Shown piece by piece: positions 1 to 13,852 of a stretch of DNA of 64,000 bases. The DNA is taken from assembly GCF_014805685.1 (NCBI RefSeq), contig NC_060887.1:18263963-18327962 (forward strand). Reading direction: 5' to 3'. The position numbers were made by a program, and so were the translations under genes. Positions within the stretch are counted from its first letter, which is position 1. The number at the start of each line of letters is the position of its first letter. The notes under the pieces were generated by a model that saw only the letters and a program-made list of their open reading frames with translations, was not told the DNA's origin and searched no databases. This stretch comes from Silurus meridionalis. Taxonomy: Eukaryota; Chordata; Actinopteri; Siluriformes; Siluridae.

Positions 1-119
1 AAAATTCAAAAGAAAAACATGACTAAGGTGGCAGGAACGCAGATAAACAAAAATAAGCATAAGATAGACGTAATAATACGTTGCCCTCATATGCTGCAAA
101 TCTGTGATTGCACACTCAC

Positions 120-899
120 TTGTTCTTTTCCAGGTCCAGCAGAAGAAGGCTGTCTCCCACTTGCAGCCCACACACCAGTCTGTCTGGGTGGCCATCCTGT
201 AGAAGAAGAATAATCATGATTGATATGCAGCATTCAATTATTTTTGTAACACAGCCAGAATCTCAGGATGTAAAATAACTGAAACTATTTATATTATACA
301 CATTGAATGTATATACATAAATATAAACAATACATATAATTCCAGTCACAACTTTAAATATTTCGTAATATAAAGTAGCAGACAGGAAATGACTCATATT
401 ATCGTTTTCCTTATGAAAGCAGAGTCTGCCTCGTTACTGCAACTGCAAAAGCCTACAAAGGCACATTTTGTTGTGATGATGTATACATCAAAGTTAATGA
501 TATACTGAATTACTGGGAATACTCGGAGACAGCGATACTATATTATGCAAAAGAATAAAGTTCTGCATAAGGATTGTATGCATAATTCATTAGTTAATTC
601 AATCTGATGTGATTAGATCCGAAAATAATATAACTTAGGTTACATTAAATTCTTTATAATAAAGGTTTTTACAAAGAGGACAAATATTTGTATTAGAATG
701 ACCATATCTCTATAAAAGAATATAAAGTAAAAGCTGATATACTGCACCTATAAATTGCTTCTCAATGCAATCCTCTGTATTTATGTTAACATGCAGGAAT
801 GCTATCTCTTTAATGGACCAAGTTCAGTTTCTGCAGCTTGGCAGATTTTAACTTATTGATGAAACCTTGTGCACTGTGGTGAGATGTCTAATTCCCCCT

Positions 900-945
<46 letters not shown>

Positions 946-3900
946 CACCATTAAGAACAAAATATCTGCTGATCTTGCTGCTGACATAGTTAAGTGAGGC
1001 AGGCAGTTCTGCACTATAAACACAGTTCTTTTCCTTTTTGCACTCTTAACATTCATCTAACATCCTGTTAACTTAGTCTTGCACAAATCACACTTCCCTT
1101 CTTTACTTATGAGCCTCCTTCCTGCTCAGAGGAGCCAGAGTAGGAAAACTGCCAGATTAAGTGATTTCAACACACATGTACATGTACTAGCACAGTTGCA
1201 CACAGACAAATGATAACCACCGCCCACACCCAAAAGGACTAGTGCAAAAGTGAAAACTCGGTCAGCTTCCTTCTGCACTGATGCCACAGTTTCCTGTCTT
1301 TCTTCTCTCCCTTCATGTGGGAACAGAGACTTCGCACAGACGCTATCTCAAAAGAAAACCAGCATTATCACATTTTCCAGGCTGACAGGCACCAGTAAAC
1401 TTATTACTGAGCTCAAGATTTAGTAATATTTCCATTTAACTTGAGTGATGGTCATCCTATTTGATTGTTTTTTTAATTCATTTGAAACTTGTCCAATGCT
1501 GATAATTATGCTACAAAAGGCTATGCTTGGTTTCTGATCAATATTAACATTTATTAGTCATTGGTTAAAAGATTTCTTCTTACTATATTTCAGTATAAGA
1601 AAGCAAGGGGAAAGAATGCATTCACTTGATCCAAATAAATAAAAATATGCTCCTCTTGCATAATATCTAAGTTTTTATCTAACTATTATGCTATCCCTAT
1701 CTGCTCTGAGTGATGCTGACTTGATACTGTGTTTTTTTTACATAAGTAAAACTGTAAGAACCTTAATGATACAAATGTCAAACACTCACAACCAGCTATT
1801 TGGAGATTTCACAGGGAAGAACTCAGACACAAATATTCAAGACACTTTTGTGGAATGTGGACAAAGAGCCAGCTACTGTTTCTATGCAAATAATATGAAG
1901 GGGTGGAAATATAACTGCAGTATAAACCAAAGAATGGCAAAAAGAAGTCGTGGGACAAACAAGACCATTATCTTAGGACAAGGTAATGCATTAAAAAATC
2001 AACAAAGAAGAGAAAACAGAGAATAAGGAAAGCGAAGCGAAGATGAGGAGGAATAGGAGATGGAAAGAGAAGAGCACTTGGATAAAAAAAAAAAAAAAAG
2101 AAATAAGTAAAAGATGTGCGACTTGGCTTCTCTCAGAAGTCATCACAAGACAAACAGTGGTGTCAAGAGGCAGTACTAATGGCACTCACATCTACGCTAT
2201 GCAGATAACACCTCCTACACACCAGTTACTTCATTTTCCTCCTCCTCCTTTTCCTTCCTCCTCCTCTATCTCCTTCCTGCAGTTTCTTTCTGATCTTTTC
2301 ACTCATTGCCTTCTCTGTATCCCTTTTGTTGTCCATCTTCATGCTGTTATCTCCTGACTCTCTGGAGCCTTTCAACCATTCTCTGACTTCAAGCACTTGA
2401 TGTCTGCACCACCCTTTACTGCTCTCTCTCTCTATCACACCACCATACACCCCACCTCCTGTCCATGATGCAATGTCCCTACACACATGTTCCAGCTGGC
2501 GGGATTACCTCAGCAGTGCATGAATGCTGGGTGTGGTTCCTAAGCAAGGCTCAGCGAGAATAAAAAGAGGGAGTGGGTAAGATTAGCGGACGGATGCTGG
2601 GCGAGCAAAGTCCATCTTCCTTTCAGTGACTCATAACAGAAGATTTACACTTATTGTTTTTTTTTTTATATTACAATAACACTAGTCTTGTGGTTATGAG
2701 TAAGGTATGGAGATAGTAATGCTAGTATTAAGACACGGTATTACTACAGTGTCTCTTTTACAAAATGACTTCTGACAGATACTGTTGAACTCCCTCTGAT
2801 GGTCTCTTTGCTTTTACAAAACATTTCAAGAACTTTACAAGCATGGTGGAATGAGAAGCGAGACCCCCATAAAACCTTGTGTTCTCAAATCCCTTGTGTG
2901 TATGATAAAAGCAACACCCTATCATACAGAGCCACTTACTTTCCATTCTTTGATACATTTCAGTAGCTGCCTTTTTATCAATTTCTTATGTAGCACACTT
3001 AATAGGTCAGTGAATGAATGTTTTGATGTGTTGTCATGCTGATAAGCAAAACAGTGTGGCTACACACTCAGATACTCACACATTTGCAGATTAATCATAG
3101 ACTTAAAAAAAATACAGCAGCACAGCCTCACATTGGAATATCACAGAGACCCTCAGTGTGTACAAATGTAAGTCTGACTAAGTGATGCCATGAACTCACT
3201 TAACTATGCAGTGCTGTTTAGTGTGGCCAAGGCAGAGACAAAAAGGAATACGAGTTCAAACCAGCATAAGCCTTTTCAGAGTTGAAATATAATTTTAATA
3301 AATTTTCTAGAGCAGCACGGCTATGACATTAGTGCTGAATGTAATATAGTTGATAGATGTATATATTAATGTTTTAATGCTATCACAGTCTATGTTACCT
3401 AAGGCAAAAAAATTGCTGCATTTAAAAAAGAAAAATGTAAAAACATTTAAATGGTAGAGCATTTTGTAAGAATATAATTTAACATTTATGGAAGGATTCA
3501 TGGGTGTCAGTGCTTTGAAACATGCATTAGGGCTTCCTCTGTGGTAGAAGGGTTTCTATTTAATAATTTAAGTGATCACACAAACTAACTTGTCTTGTGG
3601 ACGTGCTAACATTAAACATTATACTAATACTTCATGATGTTAAGAAAGCATCCGGTTTGCCTCAGGCCATTTCACATCACCCTGGCATTGATTCTTTTTT
3701 CTGTAATAGTATGCCATATTTTACCTTTGATACATTTGATCCCCAGTCAGAAAACTTTTATTTCTTAACCCAACAGGTCAAGCAGCCTTGCACTGTACAT
3801 ATAAGATCCAGCTAATGGTCCAGCTGATGGTCAGCATTTACAAAACATACTTGCAAACAACCCACATCTATGCACTTAAAGTACTTTTTGTGAAGACAAA

Positions 3901-6900
3901 GTCTATGTATTTGAGTACTAACACATACTAATAACATTATGTAACAGAAGAGAATGTTTTTGCCTAGTTACACAGCAAACTGTAAACATGCTTCTTAATA
4001 TAAAACTAGTTCTGATTTATATTAACCATTCCATTAAATAATATTTTTTTTCTCTCACAATTGCATTTACGTTTCACAAAAACGTGTGTCACCTATGTTA
4101 CATGTCTGCCATGTTTGCAGTCACAAAACATTTATTTTCACATACTACAATCTGGGACACACTAATTCTAATCTCAGATGCTATTTACACCAAATAGTAG
4201 ATGAAATTGGACACAGTATATGTGTATATAGTGTAAATAGGCTAACCTGTACATGTTATTGTTACCTGATAGTTAATACACACAAACGTATTTTGGAATT
4301 AAGATTATGTGTGGAGATATTTTATATTAAGTAAATCCACTGATTTTTTCAGGCTGTACAGTAAAATGTAACAGGAGAGGTACACAGTGACCAAATTGAG
4401 AAATGTAGACTCTATGTTTAGTGTTGTGAGTTTAAGGGGTTTGACTAATTCCACATCGTCTGAGGTCAGACTTGGCATTTGGAAGCAAATAATAGTTAAA
4501 GGCACAGGGTGGACCAAAGAAGAAACCTTTGTTCGTGAATGGGTGTCAGTTAGAGAGGAACAGAAAAAGGCTAATAAATTACACATGCACATACACCCAT
4601 ACACACATACCGACACCCACACCCATGGCATCACCCCACCTTTCCTCTTTCTTTGAACAGACACACTGCTCCCCACCTTTCCTCATTTTTGGAAAAACAA
4701 TCTAAAAACAGAATGCAGTTGCCATGGTTGCAAAAGCTGCCTGATTCACTGACACACACACACACACACACACCCTATGCATCTCAGAAAGAGACTTCTA
4801 GCTAATGATATTTACAACAATAAAGAACCAGATGAGTTACAACCATGTGTGTATTTCTTATTACTCACACACAAAAAAGCTTTACAAAACCTGCCATCTT
4901 ACCCTGTAAGGATACCCTTAATATTGTCACATAGACAAATTTAAGCTTCAAAGTCTTAAAATAGGTTTAAGAAAAGAGTGCAGGCAGGGTGGAGTGGGTG
5001 GAAAAGAGTAACAGGAGTGATTTATGATAGAAGGGTATCTGCAAGAGTGAAAGGGAAAGTTTATAGGACTGTGGTGAGACCTGCGATGTTGTATGGTTTA
5101 GAGACAGTGGCACTGACTAAAAGACAGGAGGTGCAGAGCTGAAGATGTTGAGGTTTTCGTTGGGAGTGATGAGGATGGACAGGATTAGAAATGAGTTTAT
5201 TAGAGGGACAGCGCATGTAGGACGTTTTGGAGATAAGGTGAGGGAGGTGAGATTGAGATGGTTTGGACATGTGCAGAGGAGGGACATAGGGGGATATCAG
5301 TAGGAGAATGCTGAGGATGGAGCCACCAGGAAGAAGGAAAAGAGGAAGGCCAAAGAAGAGGTTTATGGATGTGGTGAGGGAAGACATGCAGGTAGTTGGG
5401 TTGAAAGAGGCAGATATAGAGGACAGGGAGGTATGGAGACGGATGATCTGCTGTTGCGACCCCTAATGGGAGAAGCCGAAAGAAGAAGAAGAAGAAACAT
5501 ATTCATGGTTTATGATAATTTTATAATAGCTCACATGTGATGAGCAGGACTACATTCACTATAATATATGACACTCACTTGGTACTATATTGTGTCTTGA
5601 TAGGCTACAGTATCTTAGAAAAACTTTTTTTTAAAGATGTAAAAATGCTTAGAGATAAGTCTACATATGGCTACATGATTCGTTTGTGTGTTGTGTGTTT
5701 GTGTGTGTGCATGGCTGCCTCTCCACAAAGTTCTGAAGCTAAGCTGAAAATAAAGTGAATGTCAGAGTCTGGTCCAGTTCGTGAAGGCACAGAGAAATTG
5801 CTCAGTCATGTCTTCAGTCTGTGCTTTTTTTAAATGAGAGAACAAGAAGTGATGAGAGGTGGATCTGCTGGCTAGTTTCCTTTTTTTCTTCCCTCTTGCA
5901 GTGCAGGAAGGATGTAGGTGCAAAAGCTGGCATTTATTTTTTACTGGAGACTTCCTGAAAAACGTATGATCTGAGAAGAGAGGAAGTGGAGGCTACATTA
6001 AGGGGATGGCCATGTCCTGTGCAGCTAAGAAGACCCCTGATATCATATCCTGTGATATCCCCCTCAACACACACATATGGAAGGATATTTCAGACAATAT
6101 TCAAAAGGATTTTTCATATGTGAGCGCATAAATTGTGACATAATCCAAACGCAACTGCAGATTTTTGCATTACCGTTTGCGTTTTCGCTTTCGCGAACAA
6201 ACTGGACACTGCCCTGATTTCTAAATATCGGCATCAGCCAGAGAAAAACACATATTAGTTGACCTTTAACAGTGACTGTCAAATTTCAAATGCAAACGCA
6301 AAGCCCATTTGCAACTGTATTTCCTGAGTTTTACGAGTTATGACCATGTCATATTTAAATAGCAATATTACCAAATATATTAATATTTTGCTTTTTCACA
6401 TTCTCTGTGTCACGTTTGTAACCTGCCAAAACTCAAATGGAATCACAATTCCTTTTGCATTTGAATTTCCAAAGCCTTGCTCAGTTTGCATTTGCATTTC
6501 TGTTGCCTTGCACTAAAAGATGTCACGTGTCAGGGGTGGGACTATATTATTGGGTGTTTGTATTGGGAAGTGACATCACTCACAGTCGATGGCCAACAGG
6601 GGAAATGCCAGTAATAGACAATTTTGCTGACTGTTTTGAACAATGGAGCTTGTCAGTGATAATGTGGAGGACATTATGATGCTCACACAGCAAGTTAAAG
6701 ACAGTTCATACTCTACATGGATTAAGGTAAATACAGTTTTCATAAATGTATAAGCAATTGCAGTACCAGCAGCACTCATGCAGCCCCAGACCATGATGCT
6801 ACCACCACCATGCTTTACTGTAGGCAAGACACAATTTTCTTGGTACTTTTAACCAGGGCACTGCCATACATGCTAGACACCATTTGAGAAAAACAAGTTT

Positions 6901-9900
6901 ACCTTAGTCTCATCAGACCACAGGACATGGTCCCAGTAATTCATGCTCCGACAGGTTGTCTTCAGCAAACTGTTTGTGGGCTTTTCTTGTGAACTTTTCT
7001 TGTGAACTAGCGAGGGTTTCCTTCTGGGATGGCAGCCACACAAACCGACTTGTTGCACTGTGTGTGGTATGGTCTGAGCACTGACAAGCGGACCTTCTGC
7101 TTCTGCAACCTCTAAAGCAATGCTGGCAGACTCAATTTCTTTGATGGACCATTGAGAGGCCTGTTCTGAGTGCAACTCGTCTTGGAAAACCTCTGTATGA
7201 CTCTGGCCACTGTACTGTAACTCAGTTTCAAGGTGTTACTGATATTTTTATAGCCCTGGCCATGTATGTGGAGAGAAACAATTAAAATTCTCAAATCCTC
7301 AGAGAGTCTTTGCCATGAGGTGCCATGTTGAACATCCAGTGGTATGTGCACATCCAATATGAGAGAATTGTAATCAAAGAACCAGACTTAACCGCTCTAG
7401 TATAACATACACAAATTTGTATGGTCCTGACAAGCAGACAGAAACATGAACATCATGAGTAGGACATGTGACTTTGTATGGTTACATGGCGTACAGCTGT
7501 TTTCACTTAGGGTGTACTTACTTGTGTTGCCAGCTATATTGACATTAAGGGCTGTATGTTGAGTTATTTTTAGAGGACAGTAAATCTGTACTGGTATACA
7601 AGCTGCACATTGACTACTCTAAAACATATCCAAGTTTTATTTCTATAGTGTTTTCCCTTAAGAAGACATACTAAAATGGTTGATTAAATTTGAGGGGTGT
7701 ACTAATTTTTGTGAGATATTGTAAAACTGATCACAAATGACAGCGGTGTTTAGGTCTAGAGTGCTGTGTCATTACATATATTTTATAACATTTATAGGAA
7801 GATAGGAAAAAAAATTATGATATGGAATTACTAAATATCTTTCAGTTGTATAGGGTCAAGTTCGGCCACAGCACCACACAGTTGCAGTTCATTATTATCG
7901 TCTTAGGGAGTTTCCGTGCTCATTAGGGATCTTAAATCTTAAATCTCTGTCCAGATTTCTGCAAAGCAGCTTTGTGCCAATGCCCAATGTTAGATTAATC
8001 AAAAGGTTATTTCATGATCAATATGTAAATACAAAAGTATTTGTAAAACGAGTGGTTTCTGTATATGATCACTGCCAAACTAGCAGAGAACAGCATTCTG
8101 TAATGTGATGATAAATCTGTGCTTGATATATAATTAGCCTAATGCCTCACACAATATGTGCAGATTATGAAACATGTGATTTGTAGCACATTCTGTAAAT
8201 ATAATGCAGGCATATAATAATAGTTGCAGAAAAATCAAATATGACAGTACATTATAAAATATTTTGGTTTACTGTAATTGGTGATTATCTGTTGGATAAC
8301 ACTGCTGGTTTCCTTATTCTACAAATTGACACTTTAGCATATGACAGCTGTCAGTGAACGTAGCTTTCTGAAAAAGCCTATCAGACCAGAATCCTGGCTC
8401 TGCCTATTGACAGAAATCAGCGTACAGACATTGCATCTGTGATTAAATCTGTCTATAACGATCCACCCAGAGCCCCAGATACGCAGCCTCAGTGGCGACA
8501 TTCACAGCCGCTCTAAACTGATTTTCTACTCTGTCTCTTTCGATGTTCTAGAAAAACAATCAAATCCCCTCCAAAAAAAAAATGTTTAGCAGACAGAAAG
8601 CTGAAACACATTCTCCATATCATTGGCAATATTGAAACCAGAACAAGCCTCAGTCATACATGGCCGAAAGTCCTTGAGAGCGAAAGAGCGAGAGAAATTG
8701 GACATGCTCTCTGCGTGGGAGAAATTATCATTACTCACTCCCCTGTTAGTCAGAGTGGCATGTCAATTGTAAATGTATGTGAGCTCATGTATATAGAGGA
8801 GTGAAGTTAGAACATTTCATGTGTTCAGCTGCCCTGTGATGCCACTTGAGCACTTTTAAAAAGGAAATGCAGGCTATTACATGTTACATGGCTAACTTCA
8901 TGTAACATGTGCTAGCCTTCACTCTCCAAAGCTGTGGTGTGATATACAAGCCATCTTGTTTCTTTCTGAACAAGCTGATAATGCCCACAGAGGGTAAAGA
9001 TTTGCTTTCCTCACCTGTAAAATGTGACTCAGGCTCCTCCTTTGTCCGTCCACAATGACAAAAGGTCTTGTCTTCCCCAGTGGCTCAACCCCTCTACTAC
9101 GACCAGTCACTGCAGGGACACAGAAAAGAAACTAGCATGCATAATGTATAACATAATCCTGTATGTACACTACATTGATTATTGGTGAGCTATTCATAGA
9201 AATTTCTCATTCTGCATCAAACACAAGGACACATTCCAGACACCAATATCCAGCCAGTCTCCATGATGACATCATCGTTGCTGCTATCCAAACAGTCTTA
9301 ACCCGCCTGCCACCTCTTAGCAATGTGTATTTATCCATTGCACATTTGTAACAATTTTCAGGGAGTTCACATTTTGACTGGGTACAGAATTAAAAAAACA
9401 GGATGTACTATTTTACATGTAAGCAAGAATGTTTTTCTGTCAATATTAGTAACTCTACATATTACAGTACATTCAATTAAAATACAGCACATATAATTTT
9501 TTTCGAAAAACAAGATGTAATTTAAAAAAATTATAATACATTCCTAAGCTGCCCCAACAACCCTGTGTGTGATGGATAATGGGTTAGATTAGGTGGGATA
9601 TTTGTATGTCATTCACCATTAATTAAATGTCGTTAAACCCCAACTTCAAGCACAAAAGTAGTCTGAATATAGAGTGCCAGACAGAAGTCAGCAGCCAATC
9701 TAAGGTGGGTAAAAAGTGTAAATAAATGAGTAGTCCATAAGATACTACAGAAGGAAATCGGTTCTGTGTACAGTTTTATGAACAATTATGAATGATTTGT
9801 CCTACAATTTGTATTGTTACCCAGTTGTTGAACTAGAGTACTCTGAAATATCTGGCTAGTGATAAACAGGGAGGAGTGCTTGTACATGTCTCTGTATGCT

Positions 9901-12144
9901 CTGTGTCTAAATTTAGTTATATTTAGAGTAAAAAGAGTTATTCATGTATATATTTATTGCTTTGTGCTTTAGCTAGCTTGCTAACACTATCAAGTCTGTG
10001 CCTAAAGTTTCTAACAACAGAGAACATAATAATAAAAAATATACACTTCAAAAGTGGACAAATATAATTTTTCACGTTTCCACATGGTATTTTAGATTGT
10101 TAAAGTACATTGGCTTATCTGTTTTTACTGTATTTAGTAATGTAATTCAGTTTAAAGTACACAGTGAACCAAAACAAAGTACCTCCAGGAGCAAGGCGCT
10201 ACATCAAACATTAATTTATTTATTTATAATAATGTATTATATATCATTTGCGATGTTGAGCTATTGATACATTTACAGTGACAGCTATTATACATTGTTC
10301 TGTGGAACTAATAGACACATATGTTCACTGTCTGCAGCTGTGTGTGTGAATGGGTGAGTAACAGTGACCATCTGTGGCCAACAAATTTTGTTTGTCACAG
10401 AAAGCTAATGCTGGGCTCATAGTACCATCGTCACACCAGCAAAGACATTTATATATACAACGAGGAGCTTTGCTGTTGCCTATGATTTCTTGTCTTTAGC
10501 TAATCCAATGCTTTGTCTTTCATTCTCTTGAAGTGCTAAGTCATGGCTCTTTGCTCACTTTGGAGACTTTCTAAACTAAAAAAAGATTTAAATACTATGG
10601 TTTGAACTGGCCATACATGTTATTAAATGATATTTATACATCTAATGTGTACAACTATAGAGTACTATATATTTCCTCTTGCTTGACAATAATCAAGGAC
10701 GGAAAAATAACCTATTTCAGTGTAAGATACTGTATTGGGTTAAATACGCTTATGTTCTTCAGGACTTCAACAAACTCTCTATGACCTGACTTCTGCATTA
10801 CCAGTGGGTTTTGTATAAAGCACATACTGGAGGGTAACTTAATATTTTAGACAATATGACGACAGCCGATGATATAATAATCCTGATAAAAAATGCATCT
10901 AAGCAGACTGAATCAGACTGAGTATTTTGTTTTGTGAACCACCATATCCAATTCCTGTAAAGTGTAGTGAAGACAAAAAAACAAATGTATTTCTCTGGAC
11001 TGGGTTTGCAACATTATCAAATCTGTTACAAATCTGTTTACTGTGGACAGTATAAAGAATTTGATCCTATATGGTTTAGACAATGCTTTACTTAAATTGT
11101 CTTAATTTTTGTTCTTGTTTTTATCCAAACCAGTATGGATAATATTTACATTAATGATGCTGTGGCCAAATCACAATGTGGATTATGCTTTAAAGAAATG
11201 AAAAACAAACTACTACAGCTGTTAACCCAGTGGATACAGTACATAGTGGTTAATGTACAGTGAATATAAAAACAACAATTATATATTTTGGTAGTGTATA
11301 CAATTAAACTTTTCCCACCTTTTAACTGAATAAAATCATAAATAGAAAATAGAAAAAAACCCAGTGAAAAAGAACAAATGAATCCTGGTTAAGAGTATAC
11401 ACCCATTAACTACAACCTCATTGAATCACCTTTAGCTTCTAAGAAAACCCTGTCTTTTTGGTTAGATGTCTACCTTTTTCCACTTTTCCCCAAACTTCCC
11501 AAACGTTTTTCTTGCAAAAACGCTTAAAAATTACTTTTTAACACAAGTTTGAAAGTTGTGTGTTAATTCCAAGCATACACATTACTCCATTACAAAATGA
11601 TACGCACTCTGGTGTCTTTAGTGTGTATTGTTAATATAGAAATGTGCATACCATGGTGCTGGCACTAACATGTTTCACAGTAATTAGGGGGTTCTTAACA
11701 TTTTGATACAGGGTTTAAATTGCACTTGTTCTTTAGTATATATCTTTCGCCTAGAAATGTGAATGTAGTGCATTTTTCTATAAAAAAGAATTCCATCCAT
11801 TTATATGCCTTGCTCATTGGTTGAAGATGTAAACCCTCTGAGGTTCATTTGTTTAGTTTTTCCTGAAATTGTAATGACTTGGTATAATGATTCCTACCTG
11901 AGTGGGCAAAATGGGTTATTGTTGGTGTGCTCTTGTGCACATCATCTTGTCTGTGGGTCTCTGTCCTGCTGTCAGTGCTGAAGACTCCCACAGGTAAAGC
12001 TGAAGTCCACGGCTTCTTCTGTTGAAGACTCAATCTGGTGTTTGCACTTTTTTCAAGTGCATCACTAAATGCTGAAACAGGGGTGCTCTCAAAAAGCAGC
12101 AGAGTCACAAAGGTCCGAAACACAAGCAGAAACCCGTGGCTCAT
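120..12144 (-). CDS. adam15: ADAM15-like metalloprotease, exons 1-3 (5' part of gene)
   Basis: Three coding exons on the minus strand: 12144-11898, 9109-9015 and 196-120. Phases agree (1, 0, 2). Exon 1 starts ATG-Ser-His-Gly and encodes a signal peptide (hydrophobic residues about 5-23, likely cleavage after Val-Ser-Ala) and a linker. Exon 2 encodes the start of the prodomain (...[18 protein letters not shown]). Exon 3 is 77 nt, which I recall as a usual size for this ADAM exon, and encodes a [24 protein letters not shown] segment. The metalloprotease, disintegrin and EGF domains would lie beyond the left edge. ADAM15 is a type I membrane protein acting in adhesion and shedding. The assignment rests on the prodomain pattern plus position beside dcst1, as in human. 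Another ADAM is possible. Introns 1 and 2 are 2.8 and 8.8 kb. Confidence 0.72.
901..944. repeat. (CA)n microsatellite
   Basis: About 22 uninterrupted CA units inside adam15-like intron 2. The Val-Cys repeat ORF on the other strand is an artefact of this tract. Confidence 0.95.
4974..5497 (+). mobile_element. RTE-type LINE, 3' end fragment
   Basis: Plus-strand remnant of the 3' end of a non-LTR retrotransposon. It carries the reverse transcriptase C-terminal region in broken frames and ends in the tail gcgacccctaatgggagaag followed by a short (gaa)n run. The same tail closes the LINE at 41991-44086 (in reverse) and the SINE at 45363-45625, so the three belong to one mobilisation family. It is 5'-truncated, as usual for LINEs. 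Confidence 0.8.
6576..7723 (-). pseudogene. Truncated Tc1-like transposon with broken transposase
   Basis: The minus strand carries pieces of a Tc1/mariner-superfamily transposase in several frames: an N-terminal helix-turn-helix piece (about 7357-7112), a middle part with WSDETKVN (7175-6873) and a [15 protein letters not shown] block (6827-6750). One terminal inverted repeat remains at about 7570-7723 (ending ...gtgagatattgta). The other end and the Ser-Pro-Asp-Leu catalytic region are missing, so the copy is dead. The left limit is approximate: recognisable sequence stops near 6750 although an open frame runs to 6576. Confidence 0.85.
7860..7990. repeat. Fragment of a dispersed teleost repeat
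   Basis: Contains the phrase gcaaagcagctttgtgccaa, which resembles the phrase caaagcagctttaca in the longer repeat near 35755-36345. Probably a short decayed copy of that class. Confidence 0.4.
9110..11897 (-). other. Intron 1 of the adam15-like gene
   Basis: AT-rich sequence of 2.8 kb. The stretch 11390-11850 has the texture of a decayed DNA transposon, but I could not find ends or a transposase frame. Nothing else is recognised. Confidence 0.5.
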
Positions 12145-13852
12145 TGTCTATATTCCATCCAGTGTGATTCAAACAAAATGAAAAGCTGCCAGATGTTCCC
12201 TCGACGACTACATCCAAGGCTCGGAGTGTGTGCTACGTATTTAGGGGATACACTATGCGTAAATCAAGGCAGGCAAATAAAAGGGGGGGTTGAAAGAAAC
12301 ATTGAATATGGACACCTTTCACCTGCGTTCCCAATTGATCGGCCCAGTACACGCGTCTTCACACGCAATGGTCTCCCATGTGCCATGCAATAATGTCTCC
12401 GATCGGTCAGATTCAGTACTGGGAGAAAGGAAAGGACTCTGTCCTTCTAAGCTGTGCTACATCTCAACGTGTCTCCGTGGTGTGTCTCTTCAGCTCGGGC
12501 TCAACTAAATGTTTACAAGGTCGCTGTAGAGCTCGTCAGCAAGGCGGGATTTCCTCCTGCTTGCTTAACCCTTTCATAGCTGAGCACTGACACAAACCCA
12601 CTCTGTCCAGACCAGACCTCTGAGCCTTTTTCACATTGGGTCGAGTAAAGGGGGGTGTTTTAATGTTCTTAATCTTTGTAATAAATTGTAGCACAGCTCT
12701 GCAGAAGTCTCTGGACAGACTGGGGACAGCCTAGCCAGAAAATTCATTTAATTTAAACAGCACTGCTGGGACACTGGGATCTAATGGGGTCATATTAATG
12801 CGCTCCTTTACTTTTCTGCAATCAAAAATAGAGCATTAAAAACTCCTTCTCATAGGATATTATTATATAGATTCAAAATATATAAAATACATATACATTA
12901 GAAATGGTGAAGCTTTCTGTAGTGACATATTCTGTCAGCTTTACTTGAAAGAGTTTCCAGTGTCGGGTTTTTTTTTTTTTTTGTAGTATAGTGATGACAG
13001 TAAAAAAGTTTTTTTTTTTTCTTTTTTAGGTATTTGTACTTTTCAGAGTATTCCCATTTTGGTAATCTTTTACTTTAATGTCATTACATTTATTTTAATG
13101 AGTAATGACTAAGTTTTTCCAGAAACAAATGCAGTTCCTTGCAACTTTTGGACTGAATGCATAATTTGTGTTGAACAATAACCTGTCGCGAGATGACATC
13201 AGTAACCGCAGAGTTCTCGCGAGATTTCAGGTGTAGTAAAGGTTCTCTCAGTGTTTGCCTTTAACAATATAAACCTCTCTATAAAAAGCTCTGATGTGCA
13301 GGAGAATGTCCCAATGAAGTGCATACATGATTCAGATATAGTTCTTATAGATCAGTATTTCTGTGCTCCACTAGCAAGTGCTTTTTGTACTTTTACTCAA
13401 TTAGAAATTTAAAGATTCCTTTTACGGCAGTATTTTTTAACTCAGGGACAGGAAACAGGTCCACCACTGCAAACTTCAAGAAAGAAAAAAAATGTTTTAA
13501 ATGTTGTCATGGACGTTCCACATACTAAATGCAACTACAACCAGTTAAAAAGCATGATGTGATGTTTCGTTAATAAATGACAATTGAAATGTAGAAAATA
13601 CTGAGGTGTAAAAGAAAAAAAAAACGTGCTGCAAAGGAAAACAATTAGCTTTTGTGTGACATCACTCATTTACCTCAGAATGCAAAGTGTTTTATTTCCT
13701 ATAATTGCTCTGATCATACAAATACAGAACCAAAACTATCTTAAAGGTGTGGTAATGTGTGAAAATAGTAACCACATACAATTAAAAAAGAAAACTTTCT
13801 TTATAAATGAGGATATTTAGATAGAACATTTGTCTCAATTAAAAGTATAGGA
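12145..13852. other. Intergenic region between dcst1 3' end and adam15-like 5' end
   Basis: It holds the probable promoter of the adam15-like gene, a pair of CGCG-palindrome motifs (13184-13224) and a probable dcst1 polyadenylation signal on the minus strand (AATAAA, 13696-13691). The short open frames at 12136-12590 read against the adam15-like gene and look like chance. Confidence 0.5.
13184..13224. promoter_or_regulatory. Two TCTCGCGAGA-type motifs
   Basis: A perfect TCTCGCGAGA lies at 13215-13224 and a one-mismatch copy (TGTCGCGAGA) about 30 bp upstream. This palindrome is a known vertebrate promoter element, bound by BANP. A TATA-like ctataaaaagc follows near 13280. The CpGs stand out in AT-rich sequence. 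It could belong to a distal promoter of the adam15-like gene or to an unseen transcript. Confidence 0.45.

Larger units (their letters stand above)
197..9014 (-). other. Intron 2 of the adam15-like gene
   Basis: This 8.8 kb intron holds a (CA)n tract at 901-944, purine/pyrimidine-rich stretches near 2020-2280, an RTE LINE end (4974-5497), a truncated Tc1-like element (about 6750-7723) and a short dispersed-repeat fragment near 7860-7990. I see no further coding exon in it. Short open frames here have no splice or homology support. Confidence 0.6.

Noticed and set aside
2215..2290. Pyrimidine-rich tract as a possible coding repeat
   Set aside because: Simple (tcc)n-like composition inside an intron; no coding support on either strand.
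12136..12590. Three overlapping plus-strand ORFs
   Set aside because: They lie antisense and upstream of adam15-like exon 1, with no shared splice signals or family resemblance.
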